A stretch of 46,048 nt of DNA from Welwitschia mirabilis (GCA_051453625.1 JBOZIK010000001.1:120091438-120137485), one strand, 5' to 3'. Shown: positions 11,160 to 22,615, numbered from the stretch's first letter. Notes: generated by a model not told the origin, from the sequence alone. Translations and numbers: made by a program.

Positions 11160-11425
11160 CTTCTTTATAGTTTGTAAATTTGAAAAATTACAATATGATT
11201 CAAGCACAATGTTATCAAATTTTCCACCATGGTCACTTCAAATTCTTTCAATTACATACTCTTCTTCACTTTGCAGGTTTTTACAAATCTTGATAACAAA
11301 GTCATAGGCATATGATTTTGCATGAAGAAATAACACCCAAGTAAACCTTAAAGAATTATCTACCATAACAAGAAAGTAATACTTACCTAATTAGACATAT
11401 TATCTAAATGGATTTTAATAAGTTT
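11160..11425 (-). pseudogene. Element C integrase core, 5' part only
   Basis: Minus-strand reading from about 11390 gives LGKYYFLVMVDNSLRFTWVL, the copia integrase segment with the first catalytic Asp, followed by FLHAKSYAYDFVIKICKNLQ and, after one in-frame stop, SDHGGKFDNI, where the second catalytic Asp is kept. The reading ends at about 11158, before the third acidic residue, exactly where the LTR of element B starts. This is one of the better preserved integrase pieces in the window, but it is truncated. Confidence 0.85.
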
Positions 11426-11599
11426 ACATGTATTAATTCTAGAGGTATTTTGGTGGTAATTCTCTTTTTGGTTTTGTGAGAGGATCTGATCTATTTTCTC
11501 TTTTGATAAGAATCATGAATTTTTTTTTTTTTAATAAAAGAGTTTTTAAAAATATCACTTACATACTTGCCATTTAAGACCCTCTTTACATGCTTAAAA

Positions 11600-12003
11600 A
11601 GTGCATGGCCCAGTTATAATACCATAAAATATCATCTTGTATTTAAGATATCATACTTTTATCTTAATAGACTAGAAGATGTAATAGATACTATCTATCC
11701 TTTTTGCTCCAAGAATAACTAGATCTATTATGCAATCTCTTATGATACATTTGTTAGCATTAAAAGGAACCCTATGTCCTCTATTACATATTTGACTAAC
11801 ACTTAACAAGTTCTTATTTAATCCATTAACATAAAGGACATTGTTAAGTTTGGATAAGTTACCTCCATTGATGTAATCAATACCTTTAATTTCGACCTTT
11901 TCATTATCATAAAAAGTTTTTAATGCATCATTGTAATTTTGGAGAGAGCTAAAATTGGATTTGTCACCTATCATATGTCTTCACCACCTACTATCAAGAT
12001 AGT
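11600..12003 (-). pseudogene. Element C protease end and GAG-pre-integrase domain
   Basis: On the minus strand at 11965-12003 the protease active-site region reads LDSRW, stop, RHMIGDKSNF: the Asp-Ser is kept, Gly is Arg and one codon is a stop. It runs into the open stretch 11672-11974, whose NVLYVNGLNKNLLSVSQICN segment and CIIRD motif are hallmarks of the copia GAG-pre-integrase domain. The first Met of that open stretch is not a true start: the domain is internal to a polyprotein. Confidence 0.85.
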
Positions 12004-12544
12004 AACATTATTCATAGGATTTTATCTGGTGTATAGTAGCTCTAAGTCTTTCACACCCCCAACATTGAAGGAAATGACCTCTTTAAGAGATATTTGAATA
12101 AGAAAATGCTTTTCTAAAGTTTTTAATAATCACATGATAAATTTATTTTTTTGCATATTAGCACTAGATATTGAAACAAATATGTAATGTTTACTCATAA
12201 AGGAGATACACCAGTTCTTAGAAAACATATAATCAATTTTAGATTGACTCTTTTTGTTATAAAAATAAAATGTGATATTAGAGAGAACTATTTCATTACT
12301 AGTATTAGAAAAACATAAAATTGAGTTGAAAAACACTTTATACTGTTATAACTAATGCCAATTTTATCATTAACTATTCTTTTATTTATGAAAAACTTGT
12401 TCAAATTATCTTTTCTTATAGTAGATTTTTTGATGATTGCAGTTATCTCCTTAAAATTTTTTTCAAGTTCCTGATTTTAACATATTTTTATTGTAATCTC
12501 TTGACCAAATTTTATTTTTCTTTTTTAGAAAGTTTACTTTCAAT

Positions 12545-12938
12545 GCGAGTGTTGCGATGCCAATTTGTAGGAATTTGATGGTATTTTTGGAGTACTTTTG
12601 CAAGACATTTATATAGGTTTAGATGTAATTCTGCTGATTATNNNNNNNNNNNNNNNNNNNNNNNNNNNNNNNNNNNNNNNNNNNNNNNNNNNNNNNNNNN
12701 NNNNNNNNNNNNNNNNNNNNNNNNNNNNNNNNNNNNNNNNNTTCAGTTAAGTAAAAGATAAAATACCAAAACTACCTTTAAAAATCAATTCTCTAACTCT
12801 GAGCCTAGTGCCTTCATTGGGATTACGACATTTGAGTGAACTCCTGTCTATACTAGCATGTGTATTTTTGCAAGTTCTATGATTTACAGGTTTCCCTAAG
12901 GACTTCAAGATTGCATAAATTCGCACTGCAATAGCTAG
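12545..12938 (+). repeat. D1: plus-strand LTR copy inserted in element C gag
   Basis: Bases 12550-12641 match the start of the LTR at 23619 (shared GCCAATTTGT core and following ~70 bases), and 12742-12933 match that LTR's end around 24570-24708. The middle ~700 bases are replaced by a 100-N gap. Flanking 5-mers GCGAG (12545-12549) and GCTAG (12934-12938) differ by one base and may be a target-site duplication, making this a solo LTR. Confidence 0.6.
12642..12741. other. Assembly gap (100 N) inside D1
   Basis: By comparison with D2 (1,090 bp) about 0.7 kb should be missing here if D1 is full length, so the 100 N is probably a placeholder. Confidence 0.9.
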
Positions 12939-14111
12939 TTTTTGATATTCTTTTTGTAATTACATTTCATTATTATTTAGATCATCATCAATATTTTCAA
13001 GAACATTATAAGAATTAATAGTGCATACCTCTTAATTTTGTGAAATGAAAGCCATTATAGGTATTTTATGACAACTAGATTTCAAGATACTAGGTCTTCA
13101 CTTTCACTTTGATCGTTGTCATCATTCAAAGTAATTGAGAGAATCTTTTTGTCTTTTATATTTTCTTTCCTTTTATTGTTTGGACATTCATTTGCAATAT
13201 GCCTAAATCCTTTTCAAGTATAACATTGAATTTCCTTTTTTTTTTTCACCCCTTTATTTCATAGGTCTTCTAGGATTGTTTGAATAGTTTATTTTCTCAT
13301 TAGCCTTTTAAGCTTTCTAGCTAAAAAGGGCCACCTCATCATCAATGTTTAAGTCTTAATCTAAGCATTTTTTTAACTTTAAGAATTTCTTGAATGGCTA
13401 CTAATGCTATGCTCTTATTTTTTATTTATCAAATTAAAGTTCAAAAGTATGGAGATTTCCTTTAAGTCCATATACTCTTGTGTTATTCAAGTCTTTTCTT
13501 TCTTCGATGGCTTTTTTTAGACCTCTTAGGTAGAGACTTTAAAGCTTTTCTTACTACTCTTGACTGTTTCACCTAGTCATCTAGGATACACAGGGAATTT
13601 ACAATATTGACTAATTTTGCAAAGAAGTCATTAATACCTTCATCTTATTCCATTTTAATATCCTAAAATGGAGTAATGAGCGTTTATAGCTTTGCTTACT
13701 TTACTAGATTTGGTCCTTTATGAGGAGTCTTCAATGTATTCCTAGCTTCTATGACAGTAGCATGGTTTACTTTCCTCTTAAAGTTTTCTAAACCTATAGC
13801 ATAAAAAATGACATTTAAACCTTTAAAGCTATAATTTAATTCATTTTTGTCCATGGTATCACACTTGTCCTGACTCTTTTAGGAGATAATCCCTAAGTTT
13901 AAATTAGTGATAGTTAGGAGTAAGTACCTTTATTTAATAAAATTCCAAATGTCAAGATCAATGGATTGAATAAAAACTCACATCTTGACCTTCCAATAAA
14001 CATAGCTTAATCTATAAAAGAATAGTAGCCTTAATATAGAATTATCTTTTATGCTTGGATTCATTACTAAGGTTATTTAGCAAAGTTCTATTAAGGTCTC
14101 TTACTCTACCT

Positions 14112-14125
14112 AACTCTAATACTAA
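14112..14125 (-). other. Primer binding site of element C
   Basis: The minus strand reads ATTAGTATTAGAGTTAGG straight after an LTR end in CA at 14127; it is a decayed form of the Met-tRNA-type site TTGGTATCAGAG. Confidence 0.6.
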
Positions 14126-14126
14126 T

Positions 14127-14760
14127 TGCTAAAAGGATCAGACCCATAGGAGATGAATAAAGTTATCAAACATTAAACAATACATAACAAAAGATGTTAA
14201 AAGAGTGATCAATAACTAACCTTTATCCTAATAATGGCTAGTTTATATAGTATTAGAATGTTTTTCTTAGGTATACAATAAACTTTTCTTACAAGACTTG
14301 GATTTTAAGATGAAATCCAGAACCCTACAAATGATAATGAAAAGATGGAATTAGATGTGGCTATATTTATAGAAACCTCCAAATGTAATATTAAGAATAT
14401 CTCTTAATGCTAGATGTTATAAAGTATCTCGGTTCAATAGTACAAAAGTATCATAGAGAAAGATCTATTATAACCAATGCGAGAAAGGAAAGCTTCAACT
14501 ATTAGAATGCTTAAGGTTTTAAAAGAAAAAAACCATTCTTCTTTGAAAAGAACTTCAAGTTTATAACTTATGGATTTATGTCTATATTTCTAAAACTTAT
14601 AAAACACATTATAATCCACCATAACTAGAGTGAAAGAACTAGCAGTTTATCAATTATTAAAATTTTAGTGTTTATCTTATTTAGTTAACCTTATGAATTT
14701 CTCAATCAACCTTAAGAAAGTTGGTTTCATAGGAACCCTGAGATTGATTTATCTTATTAT
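14127..14760 (-). repeat. Element C 5' LTR, inner part
   Basis: The LTR inner end is set by the primer site. The minus strand then shows a TATA box (14361-14372) followed by about 235 bases before the LTR end, a normal R-U5 length. I cannot fix the outer end: no second LTR of C is in the window, and the sequence above about 14760 has no landmark. Confidence 0.5.
14361..14372 (-). promoter_or_regulatory. TATA box of element C LTR
   Basis: The minus strand reads TTTCTATAAATATAGCC, a good plant TATA box at the expected distance from the LTR end. Confidence 0.55.
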
Positions 14761-17390
14761 TTATTGAATTAACCATATTAAATTCTATCTTTTTCATCCT
14801 ATTAAAGTTCACTCATCCTTATAACAATGTGATCACTCTTATGTTCATTTGATCTTAGAATATCTAAGAATGCTCTTATTGAATTCAAGTTTTATAGGTC
14901 ATTTAAAATGACCTCCTATTCTTGTAGTGATCATAATACTTTGATCTTTATGTGCATAAGAATAAATAATAAATTTGCTTTTCCAAAGAGGGACATTAAT
15001 AACAAGACAGTCTTCCAACAAAATGTAGATTTCTAGGAAAATTACAAGTTTTTATGCATATCTTATAGGGTAAAGGACAACAGAATAACAAAAATACTAA
15101 TCTGAGAATAAGTTAAAATATTTTATGTAATTGATTAATATTGAGTGTTTGTTATGTTAATAGGTCTTCAAAATGTTTTCCTTGGGCACCATCATGGTTT
15201 TTTTAATGTTCATGACTTATTGTTAATTTATTACTTCTTGAAATTTGGTATTGCTATTTAGTTTAGGGCTTTTTAGGCCTTCTCAGTTACTTATTTGTGA
15301 CTCTTTAGTTCTTGTGGATATCCCTGCATTAGTAGCTCTAGTATTAATTGATTTTCTTTTTCTTGATTATTCATTTTAAGTACTTATTTCCTTTAGGAAA
15401 TCAATCAAATCTAATTAAAATAATGTTTTTTATCAATATATCTATTTCTTTTCGTCTTTACTACTATATGAAATTCATCACTTATTATAAGTNNNNNNNN
15501 NNNNNNNNNNNNNNNNNNNNNNNNNNNNNNNNNNNNNNNNNNNNNNNNNNNNNNNNNNNNNNNNNNNNNNNNNNNNNNNNNNNNNNNNNNNNAAGTTTTA
15601 GACTTATGTTTCTTAGCCTCATTAAATTTTTGTTAACTTTTTCCATTTAATACCTTTTTTACTAATGAAGAACTATGAGTAGTAGTAGAATAAGATCTTT
15701 AAAACTATAAAGGTCTCCTATTTGTGCCCTTACCTAGTGGAACTAGCACTTTTTGGTTCTCACTAAATTTGGTTAAATATTTCTTATGATGAATAAGATT
15801 AACTTGAGAAACTAAAATGCTTATACTAGTACTAATTAAATTGATAAGACAAGAGTAATAAATGATCTAATCCTTGTTTAAAAAAAAGAAATAATATCCA
15901 TGTATAAAATGAAATCTAAATCTATTTTTAATCTAGTAAGCAAATAAAAAACAAAAATGGTCTACATCAATTTGTAATAACTATAGCTATCTCCTTTGAA
16001 TAAACTATTATAAAATATGATCAAACTTAGAATTGAAGTATTTGAAATCATATATTTTCTCTCTATATTTTCTAAAAAATTCATTCTAGTCTGTCCAAAT
16101 AAAATATTGCTTATATTTCACCATGATACATTTACATCTCCAAAAGCAAAAATTTCCTTGAATAAGTGCATACATCACAAAGAAAGATAACAGTCATCTA
16201 TTTCAAGCCAAGAATTCACAAAACTAGGAGTAATTTACAATAAAGTACTTTGATCTAAGTTTGGAAGGCACTCATGCTATCATTGAATTTTTTGAATGTT
16301 TGCATAGAACTTCCTTACCCTGGAATCTAGAATACTTTGATCTAACTAAATGATCATCCCTTAAACAAGTTATTTAAATAGATCAGAAGATAATCTCTAC
16401 ATTGCCTCTAAAATCTAAGGGTTCATTTTGAATAGAAATCTTTATCCACATTCTATATTTTTTGGCAATTACCTCATGATGATCTAAGGCTTATACTATA
16501 ATCTTTAAGGCTCTGAGGCTTGTTCTTTACCTCTTGAAGTACCAATAGACTTTCTTCTAATCATTTTTACAAGAAATATGGAGAATCTAAACCACAAATT
16601 AACTAAAATTTAAGAAATAATGAAAATGTACACTAATGAAATGAAAAACCCCCAATCTTGCTTGCTGTGAAGATGTCTCACAAATCCAAGATATCTTAGT
16701 AGTGAAATCTGAGAAAACAAGCCCTAAGAAATCCTATAAGAGAGACATCTCTTGAGTGAATACTTGAAAATGAGATTTGATGGCTTCTTTTCCAAATAAA
16801 AAGGGTTAAATCCTTAACTTTGTGATGCATTCTAATTTTTATAATAGTACAATCAAAATGTCTACCTATTGAAAGATGTTTAAAACACAAAAAGTATACA
16901 TCTAGAAAATTAAATACATCTATTGTTAAAAAATTTCCAATAGATTTTGCTATTATCAAGACTTCTTAAAAAATACAATATGTCCATTTTGAAAAATTAA
17001 AATAACATACTTAATCTTTGGATACATCTACAAAGCTAAATGCATCTTCTTTTAAGAAGTTTATAAATCTTAAGACGTCTCTCAGATAGACATCTACAAA
17101 ACTGAAGACATTTATAGTGAAAGTTTTAAAATCATTAAAAAATTCTATGACTAATGAAATCATAATAATATTACTTTGAAAAAGTAAAATAAAAAGAACA
17201 AAATTTAACTTTTACTACTATATCTAACACTAATTTCAACTCATAAGATAATTATCATGAGGAGCTAAGAAATAAAATGATATTACCATTTAACTTACTT
17301 GATTGGACAAGGCCTAATCCCCAAGTTCTTGCAGAGCTTTACATATCATTTCATACCTTAATATTTTGTAACTACATTACTAAGTAGATC
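14760..17390. other. Unassigned A+T-rich sequence between elements C and E
   Basis: This may be outer LTR of C, the missing 3' part of E, or other repeats. It contains one 100-N gap (15493-15592), a 76-bp stretch (15417-15492) repeated perfectly at 23022-23097, and a cluster of GATGTCT-like motifs (16670-17110). Open frames at 15348-15650 (mostly N) and 16696-16959 show no domain I recognise. Confidence 0.5.
15493..15592. other. Assembly gap (100 N) after a 76-bp perfect repeat
   Basis: The contig ending at 15492 finishes with 76 bases identical to 23022-23097. No overlap is evident with the contig that starts at 15593. Confidence 0.95.
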
Positions 17391-17439
17391 ATTAATATAT
17401 CATATCATGATGTATTTATTGTATCTTTTATGCTATATT

Positions 17440-17960
17440 GAGTCCTTTTTATATGCTTCACAGATTTGAATGCCTTCCAACCTAGAAAGTTCTCTTACCA
17501 TTTTATTTTTGATCAAGTCTTTATTTTCATATCAAGGTATTTTTTTTGCTAATGCTTTACTTCTTCTTAATAAAAACTTGATTTTATTATTATGGACATC
17601 TTGTAAGATAGTAATATATATATTTGATTTTCTTATGCTAGCAAGTAAAGCTTTGGTATAATTTTCTTCTATAATAACACAATCATCTTTTAAAAATGTT
17701 TAAAAAAAAATTCATCACATAATTGACTTATATTTAACATATTGTATTGCAATACTTCTATAAAGAATACATTTTCCACATGTTATTGATTATCTCCTCT
17801 AATGATATCAACACCTCTAATCAATTTTTTTGTGCTATCTTCAAGGATTACAACTTCTTTATCTTATTTCACTAAAGTAGTACAACTAGATTTATCTTCT
17901 ATCATGTGCCTTGAACATCCATTATCAATGTACCAAGTATGCTTATTCATGTCTCTAAGT
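17440..17960 (-). pseudogene. Element E protease end and pre-integrase remnant
   Basis: On the minus strand near 17900-17945 the reading is TWYIDNGCSRHMIEDKSS: the copia protease active-site segment with Asp kept and Ser changed to Asn. NVFFIEVLQYNMLNISQLCD follows after a stop and belongs to the GAG-pre-integrase domain. The end of that domain appears at about 17440-17520 as NKMVRELSRLEGIQICEAYK. Recognisable sequence stops there. Plus-strand frames at 17470-17661 and 17802-18032 are shadows of this reading. Confidence 0.8.
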
Positions 17961-18089
17961 TTAGATTATTCTAAGAGTGTTGTCTTTTTATTTGATACTC
18001 ATACTTTTCTTAGTTTATCCTACAAACTATAGCATTCTACTATGCCTCTTAGAATTGTTAGTTTAATACCTATTTTTAAATTTCATTGG

Positions 18090-19707
18090 ACATCTATATT
18101 AATAATGATGTCTATTATGATAGTAATAAAAAATAATATTATTTGTCAATGCTAATTGTTCATAGCTTGGCTTATAATTCCATTTGTTAATCAAAGAGGC
18201 TAAAGCGCTAATTGTGGTTTCATTGTATCCCAGGCCACACTTGTCATTTGAACTTCTACATTGTCCAAGCATGATATTCAAAGTCTCCCTATCTTAGGTA
18301 AATTTTTCATTAGTTTTCTTTAGATCTAATAGTTCCTATCTTACATTCTCCAAATAATATGTTAGTCTACTAACTTTAACTTTAAGAGCCAATTTTTCAA
18401 AGGATAATTTATTGCAAACATTTTTTTCTTTACTTATTCATGAGTATGAAGTAACATTTTCATCATAGTATATAATTTGTATAGTTTAACAAACTATTCA
18501 AAAATTATATCATACCTTTCTTAAAGACTTATACCTATACCATCTTCACTTATTGAATCATATTCTTCTTATATCTCATCATCTTCTTCTTAAAAGTGTG
18601 CAATATCCATGTAGGAAGGATGGAGTTTTTCATCATCGAATGTTCCTTCTGCTGTTACTTCTTTATAATCATCACATCCTATAAAGAATGATCTCTTCTT
18701 CTTTGGCTCTTTCTTTTATTGCTTATCATACATTATGTTAGCGCTAGAATGTTCTGAGGCTATATGTCCTCATCCTCCACATACCCAACATTTTATTTTT
18801 GAAACATTAGAAAAAGAAGTATTACTATAGTACTTACCATTAAACTTATCTTTTTGTTGAAATTCTTATGGTTTTCTAAATTCATGTCTTTATTATACTT
18901 ACATGAAAGAAGTCTTTTTTACTATTGTGATAAGTACAAGTTCCTCATTTACTTCATCCTTAAAGTCATCTTCTTTTTGTTCTTCCTTTTTATTTCCTTT
19001 TGAATTTTATTTTATTCTTTCACTTGACTTAAAAGAAATGGAGTTTTCTTGTAAGAATCCATCTTATATGAGATTCATTTCATATGTTGTAAGAGATCTT
19101 TGTAACTCTACTATCTTCATGGTGTTGAAATCTCTTAACTCTTTCATAGCTATAGTCTTAGGCTTGTATTCAGGGGTCAGATATCTAAGAACCTTTTTTG
19201 TTTCCTTTACTTTTATAATATTTTCTCCAATGCCATGTATTGCATTTACAATGTTGAAAACTATAGATAATTACTCATGAACTCATTCTCCATGGTTTGT
19301 CTTGAGATTCTCAAATTAATTCATCCTAATGAGAAGCTTCAATGATTTGATAGTAAAAGTTCCTTTATATATTTCAACAAGAACATTTCAAATATCTTGT
19401 GTTGTCTTCCAACCTCTATTCTATTAAACTCTTTTATTATTAAAGTGAAATAAAGTGAATTTTTTGCTTTAGAGTTATATAGAAAGGCATCTTTCTCTTT
19501 ATCTTCTCAATCATTTATTTTCTTGATCTTTGTGATAGTATCATCTATAGAATTTGTTATGATTTCTGTAGGATCTATATATTATTCTTTTATAATTTAT
19601 CATAGCTAAAACTCAAAAGACTATAAGTACACCCACATCCTTATCTTTTAATAGGCCTAGTTTATTCCATTAAAGAGTGGATGCCTAATGGATGGCATCC
19701 CTTCCAT
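18090..19707 (-). pseudogene. Element E gag remnant
   Basis: The minus-strand ATG at 19707 begins MEGMPSIRHPLFNGIN and continues, with stops where Trp or Gln would be expected, through KIRMWVYL, the conserved start of copia gag. Near 18760-18790 a knuckle reads CWVCGG, stop, GHIASEH: C-X2-C-X4-H-X4-C spacing, with the last Cys changed to His. The open stretch 18099-18281 contains CRSSNDKCGLGYNETT, the conserved segment just before protease. The plus-strand frame 18903-19280 is a shadow. Confidence 0.8.
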
Positions 19708-19730
19708 TATTCACTCAAGAAAGTTGTACC

Positions 19731-19743
19731 CACTCTGATACCA
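19731..19743 (-). other. Primer binding site of element E
   Basis: The minus strand reads CTCA, AG, then TGGTATCAGAGTGGGT. This is the best preserved Met-tRNA-type primer site in the window, and the LTR ends in CA at 19746. Confidence 0.8.
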
Positions 19744-19745
19744 CT

Positions 19746-21600
19746 TGAGAATCGTTGAACTTAAAGGGGATGGATGAATGAGTTCTAACAACTAAAAAAT
19801 TTAACTAATAATAAAATAAAAATACAATAAAAAATACCTTACTAAGATAATGTGGTTCCTCAATCTGGTACATTCACATATAAAGGTAGTTTCCTCTCAC
19901 ACTTCTAGATATTCTTGACCTGTAAGAAAATAATGGTTTTATGACATTTCATCAACCTTATAATAATGAAAGTATCCTTGCAAGGTAGCACTATCTTTCC
20001 CATATGGAAATAATGGTTTTTGGCCACCATAAATCTTTCAACAATGAGAGTCTCCTTGCAAGATAACATTCTCTTCTTCAGGGGGAAATAATGGTTTTTT
20101 AGCTTACTACTAACCTTATAATGATGCAAGTACTCATAGGCACAATTTCAATGCACATCCATATAAGGATTGCCTTACAATGAGTTTGTTTCAATATAAG
20201 AATAGAATTATAATAATATTTAGAAATACGATAATCTAATAAAATAAGTTCCACAAATATAATATAACAACAAACTTAAATAATATAGCTTTGAAGAAAG
20301 CTTAAATTCCTTCTTTTCATTATCACTATGAGTGCAAATCAATGATGTAGTGATGAGGAATCCAAGAAAAAATGATGAAGCCACTATTAGATCCTTTGCA
20401 AATGATGTTTTTAATCCTTCATGAGACTTTCCAATTACTCATACATTCTTCATTTTACACAATATGTATTCATTATGTGCTAAAAAAGTATGATTGTTTT
20501 GTATCAAAATTTATATGTTTGTTAGAGTGCCAAAAGTTATTATTTATTCTGTGATGTCAATTATTTATACCATTGAAGAAAACCTAGTTGTTTAATCTTG
20601 GATAGTAGTTGTATAAACTTTATAACTATTATGCAATGGATAAGTAATGTTTAGGCATCAGGCGTGCATCTTTGTTTTCAATCAACATGGATTTGGTCTA
20701 ATATGTATTCAAATTTATAAATGTCTACTAACAATGAGACATATTCACCTTGAAAACATCTTTATCGAATTTGTATAGAATTTAATAAAAAATTATTTAT
20801 ATAGTTTTTAGGCCTCCATGATCATGAATTCATGATGTAAAAATTGATTGATCATATAAAATGTAAAATATTAGTCAAAATACAAAATAAATTTATTACC
20901 TATTTTATCTTAATATAGACATTTTTAAACATGTAGATTTCTTCATCTATGTCAGGTTCAACCTTTAGCATAGTTGTCTTTTATGAGATAATTCTCTTTA
21001 ACATGTGACCTAAAAGTTGATATATTAAAGATGTCTTTATTCTATAGATGTCTTTAGTAAAGACATATTTGATTATCTAGACATCTTTACCATAATCATA
21101 TTCTATTTTATAGATGTATTTAGATAAGTAATTTTGCATTTCAACAACTGAGCCTTTGTGTGAGATATCACCTTGTAAGTTCTATTATTAACTAGTAATT
21201 ATCATGATCTAATTTTCTTTGCAATGATCTACCTACATAATGACATAAAATATTTGACAAGTGGAATCATTAAAACTAGATTCACCAATAAATTACTTTT
21301 CATACTACATCAAAGTGATTAGATTTGCATCAACACAAACCATAAAATTTAACTTCTTATAGGTAGATGAAAGACCTTGATATTTCTATAATAGAAAAGC
21401 TATTCTTAAAAGAGACCTATTTACTTTATTTTTCCATTTTGGGTCTAAATAAGTTACACATACATCCTCACATATACTCCTTTACATTGAGGAAATATTT
21501 GAAACTTCAAACCCTCATTTTTTTCCTTTGCATTTATTATCTCACATCTCTAATAAGTTATGGGTTCATAGGCATTTTATTTTTTATTTGAATTAACTAC
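19746..21600 (-). repeat. Element E 5' LTR (outer end uncertain)
   Basis: The inner end is set by the primer site. A TATA-like CCTTATATGG lies near 20159-20168 on the minus strand, with a three-unit tandem repeat between it and the LTR end. Further out, 20720-21130 holds a cluster of GATGTCT-like motifs. The outer limit given is a guess; there is no second LTR to compare. Confidence 0.45.
19923..20110. repeat. ~79-bp tandem repeat, three units, in element E LTR
   Basis: The anchor AATAATGGTTTT occurs at 19929, 20009 and 20087, spaced 80 and 78 bases. Each unit also has a CAACAATGAGAGTCTCCTTG-like segment. The 74-codon minus-strand open frame across it is a by-product of the repeat; the unit length is not a steady multiple of three. 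Confidence 0.65.
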
Positions 21601-22615
21601 TTAGGATAAAATAATAGAAATTAACTTTATAAGGTCTAATAGATTCATTTCTTCAACATTTAAATGATTCTTTAAACATATACTAGCGATCATTAGAAAT
21701 AACATGTTTGTGTATTTTAAATTGTTTTTCATTTAGAAAATGGTTTTCATCATGATATCCTACATTTTCTTAAGGTAGTTGGAAAAAAATCTAACAAATT
21801 TGTTTTATTTTCATAATCAAAATTTTAAATCAAATTAGACTCCCACTTAGGTAATTCTTTTTTAATCTCATTACTTTTATCAAATGACTATATAGAATTA
21901 AGTTATTATTGTATTATTTTTACTAAATTCATGATTATTAATTTCCATTCTATTTACTTAAAGTACTTAAAAATTATATTCCTAATGAAATTTTTATCCT
22001 CACTATTTATTTCCTTAGCAAAAAATAATAAAATTGGCTTAAAAGGAATATACTCATACCTATATTAATATAATTTAACTATTCTTAATTGTAAATAAGG
22101 TTGAAAAATAAATTTGTATAAAAAGTATTAGAAAAAACTCTTTTTCGTATGATTTTTTCTATCTAGAATTTTTTGATGTTTTTCCCCTTCTATAAGAACA
22201 TTAGAAAAATCTTGAAACTATAAAGGTTTTTTTTAATTAAGGATTTATCATTATTTTTTCTTCTTCTAAAATATTTGAAAAATCTTATAACTATAAAAAT
22301 TTTTCTCCTATTAAAAGGAATTAATTAAAAAATGGACGATCTCTATCTAAAATAAAAAGAGCCCGATGTAGTTAAACTTTTAGGTTTAGTTCTAGTGAAT
22401 GATTTTGGGTAAAGCCCCTTTCCCTTTTTTCAAAGCTTTTTGGAATCTTGGAAAGATATAAATAATCTAATATAGATATAAGACAAACTTTATATTTTCA
22501 TATTCTTATATAATATAGTAATAGATGCTTCTTATCTTTTATCTCTATTTGATCTAAATAATTTATCAAATTAAAATATTTGTTATTTTTCTCTACCTAT
22601 TATTTAACATACTAA
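21600..22615. other. A+T-rich sequence without recognised features
   Basis: I see no domain, LTR landmark or repeat array here. Short T-rich segments around 22140-22320 include paired CTATAAAGG/CTATAAAAA-type pieces, suggesting an old local duplication of about 90 bases. Confidence 0.4.

Larger units (their letters stand above)
12340..13990 (-). pseudogene. Element C gag remnant, interrupted by LTR D1
   Basis: The minus-strand reading near 13850 (MDKNELNYSFKGLNVIFYAI) matches the copia-type gag domain (UBN2-like); VNHATVIEARNTLKTPHKGP and later ILDD and KALKSLPKRSK continue it with stops. A zinc knuckle at about 13190-13235 reads CYT, stop, KGFRHIANEC, the C-X2-C-X4-H-X4-C pattern with the second Cys codon now a stop. 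After the D1 insertion, gag resumes with LNKFFINKRIVNDKIGISYN near 12345-12400, a motif also present in element E. The tail 12003-12340 leads into protease. Confidence 0.8.
11158..14126 (-). mobile_element. Element C: decayed Ty1/copia retrotransposon, internal region
   Basis: On the minus strand the order is primer site (14112-14125), gag with zinc knuckle, protease, pre-integrase domain and the start of integrase, which stops at about 11158 where element B begins. RT and RNase H would lie left of the window if the nesting model holds. A plus-strand LTR piece (D1) sits in gag. The protease-integrase-before-RT order places it in Ty1/copia. Confidence 0.8.
17400..19743 (-). mobile_element. Element E: decayed Ty1/copia retrotransposon, gag to pre-integrase
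   Basis: On the minus strand the order is primer site (19731-19743), gag with knuckle, protease and pre-integrase domain, ending abruptly near 17400 before any integrase core. It is of the same general copia type as C, sharing the order of domains and an NDK-x-G-x-x-Y-type gag motif. Truncation by deletion or by insertion of element C are both possible. Confidence 0.8.

Noticed and set aside
19905-20129. 74-codon minus-strand frame with internal repeats
   Set aside because: The repetition comes from the ~79-bp DNA tandem repeat of the LTR, and unit lengths of 80 and 78 do not keep a frame.
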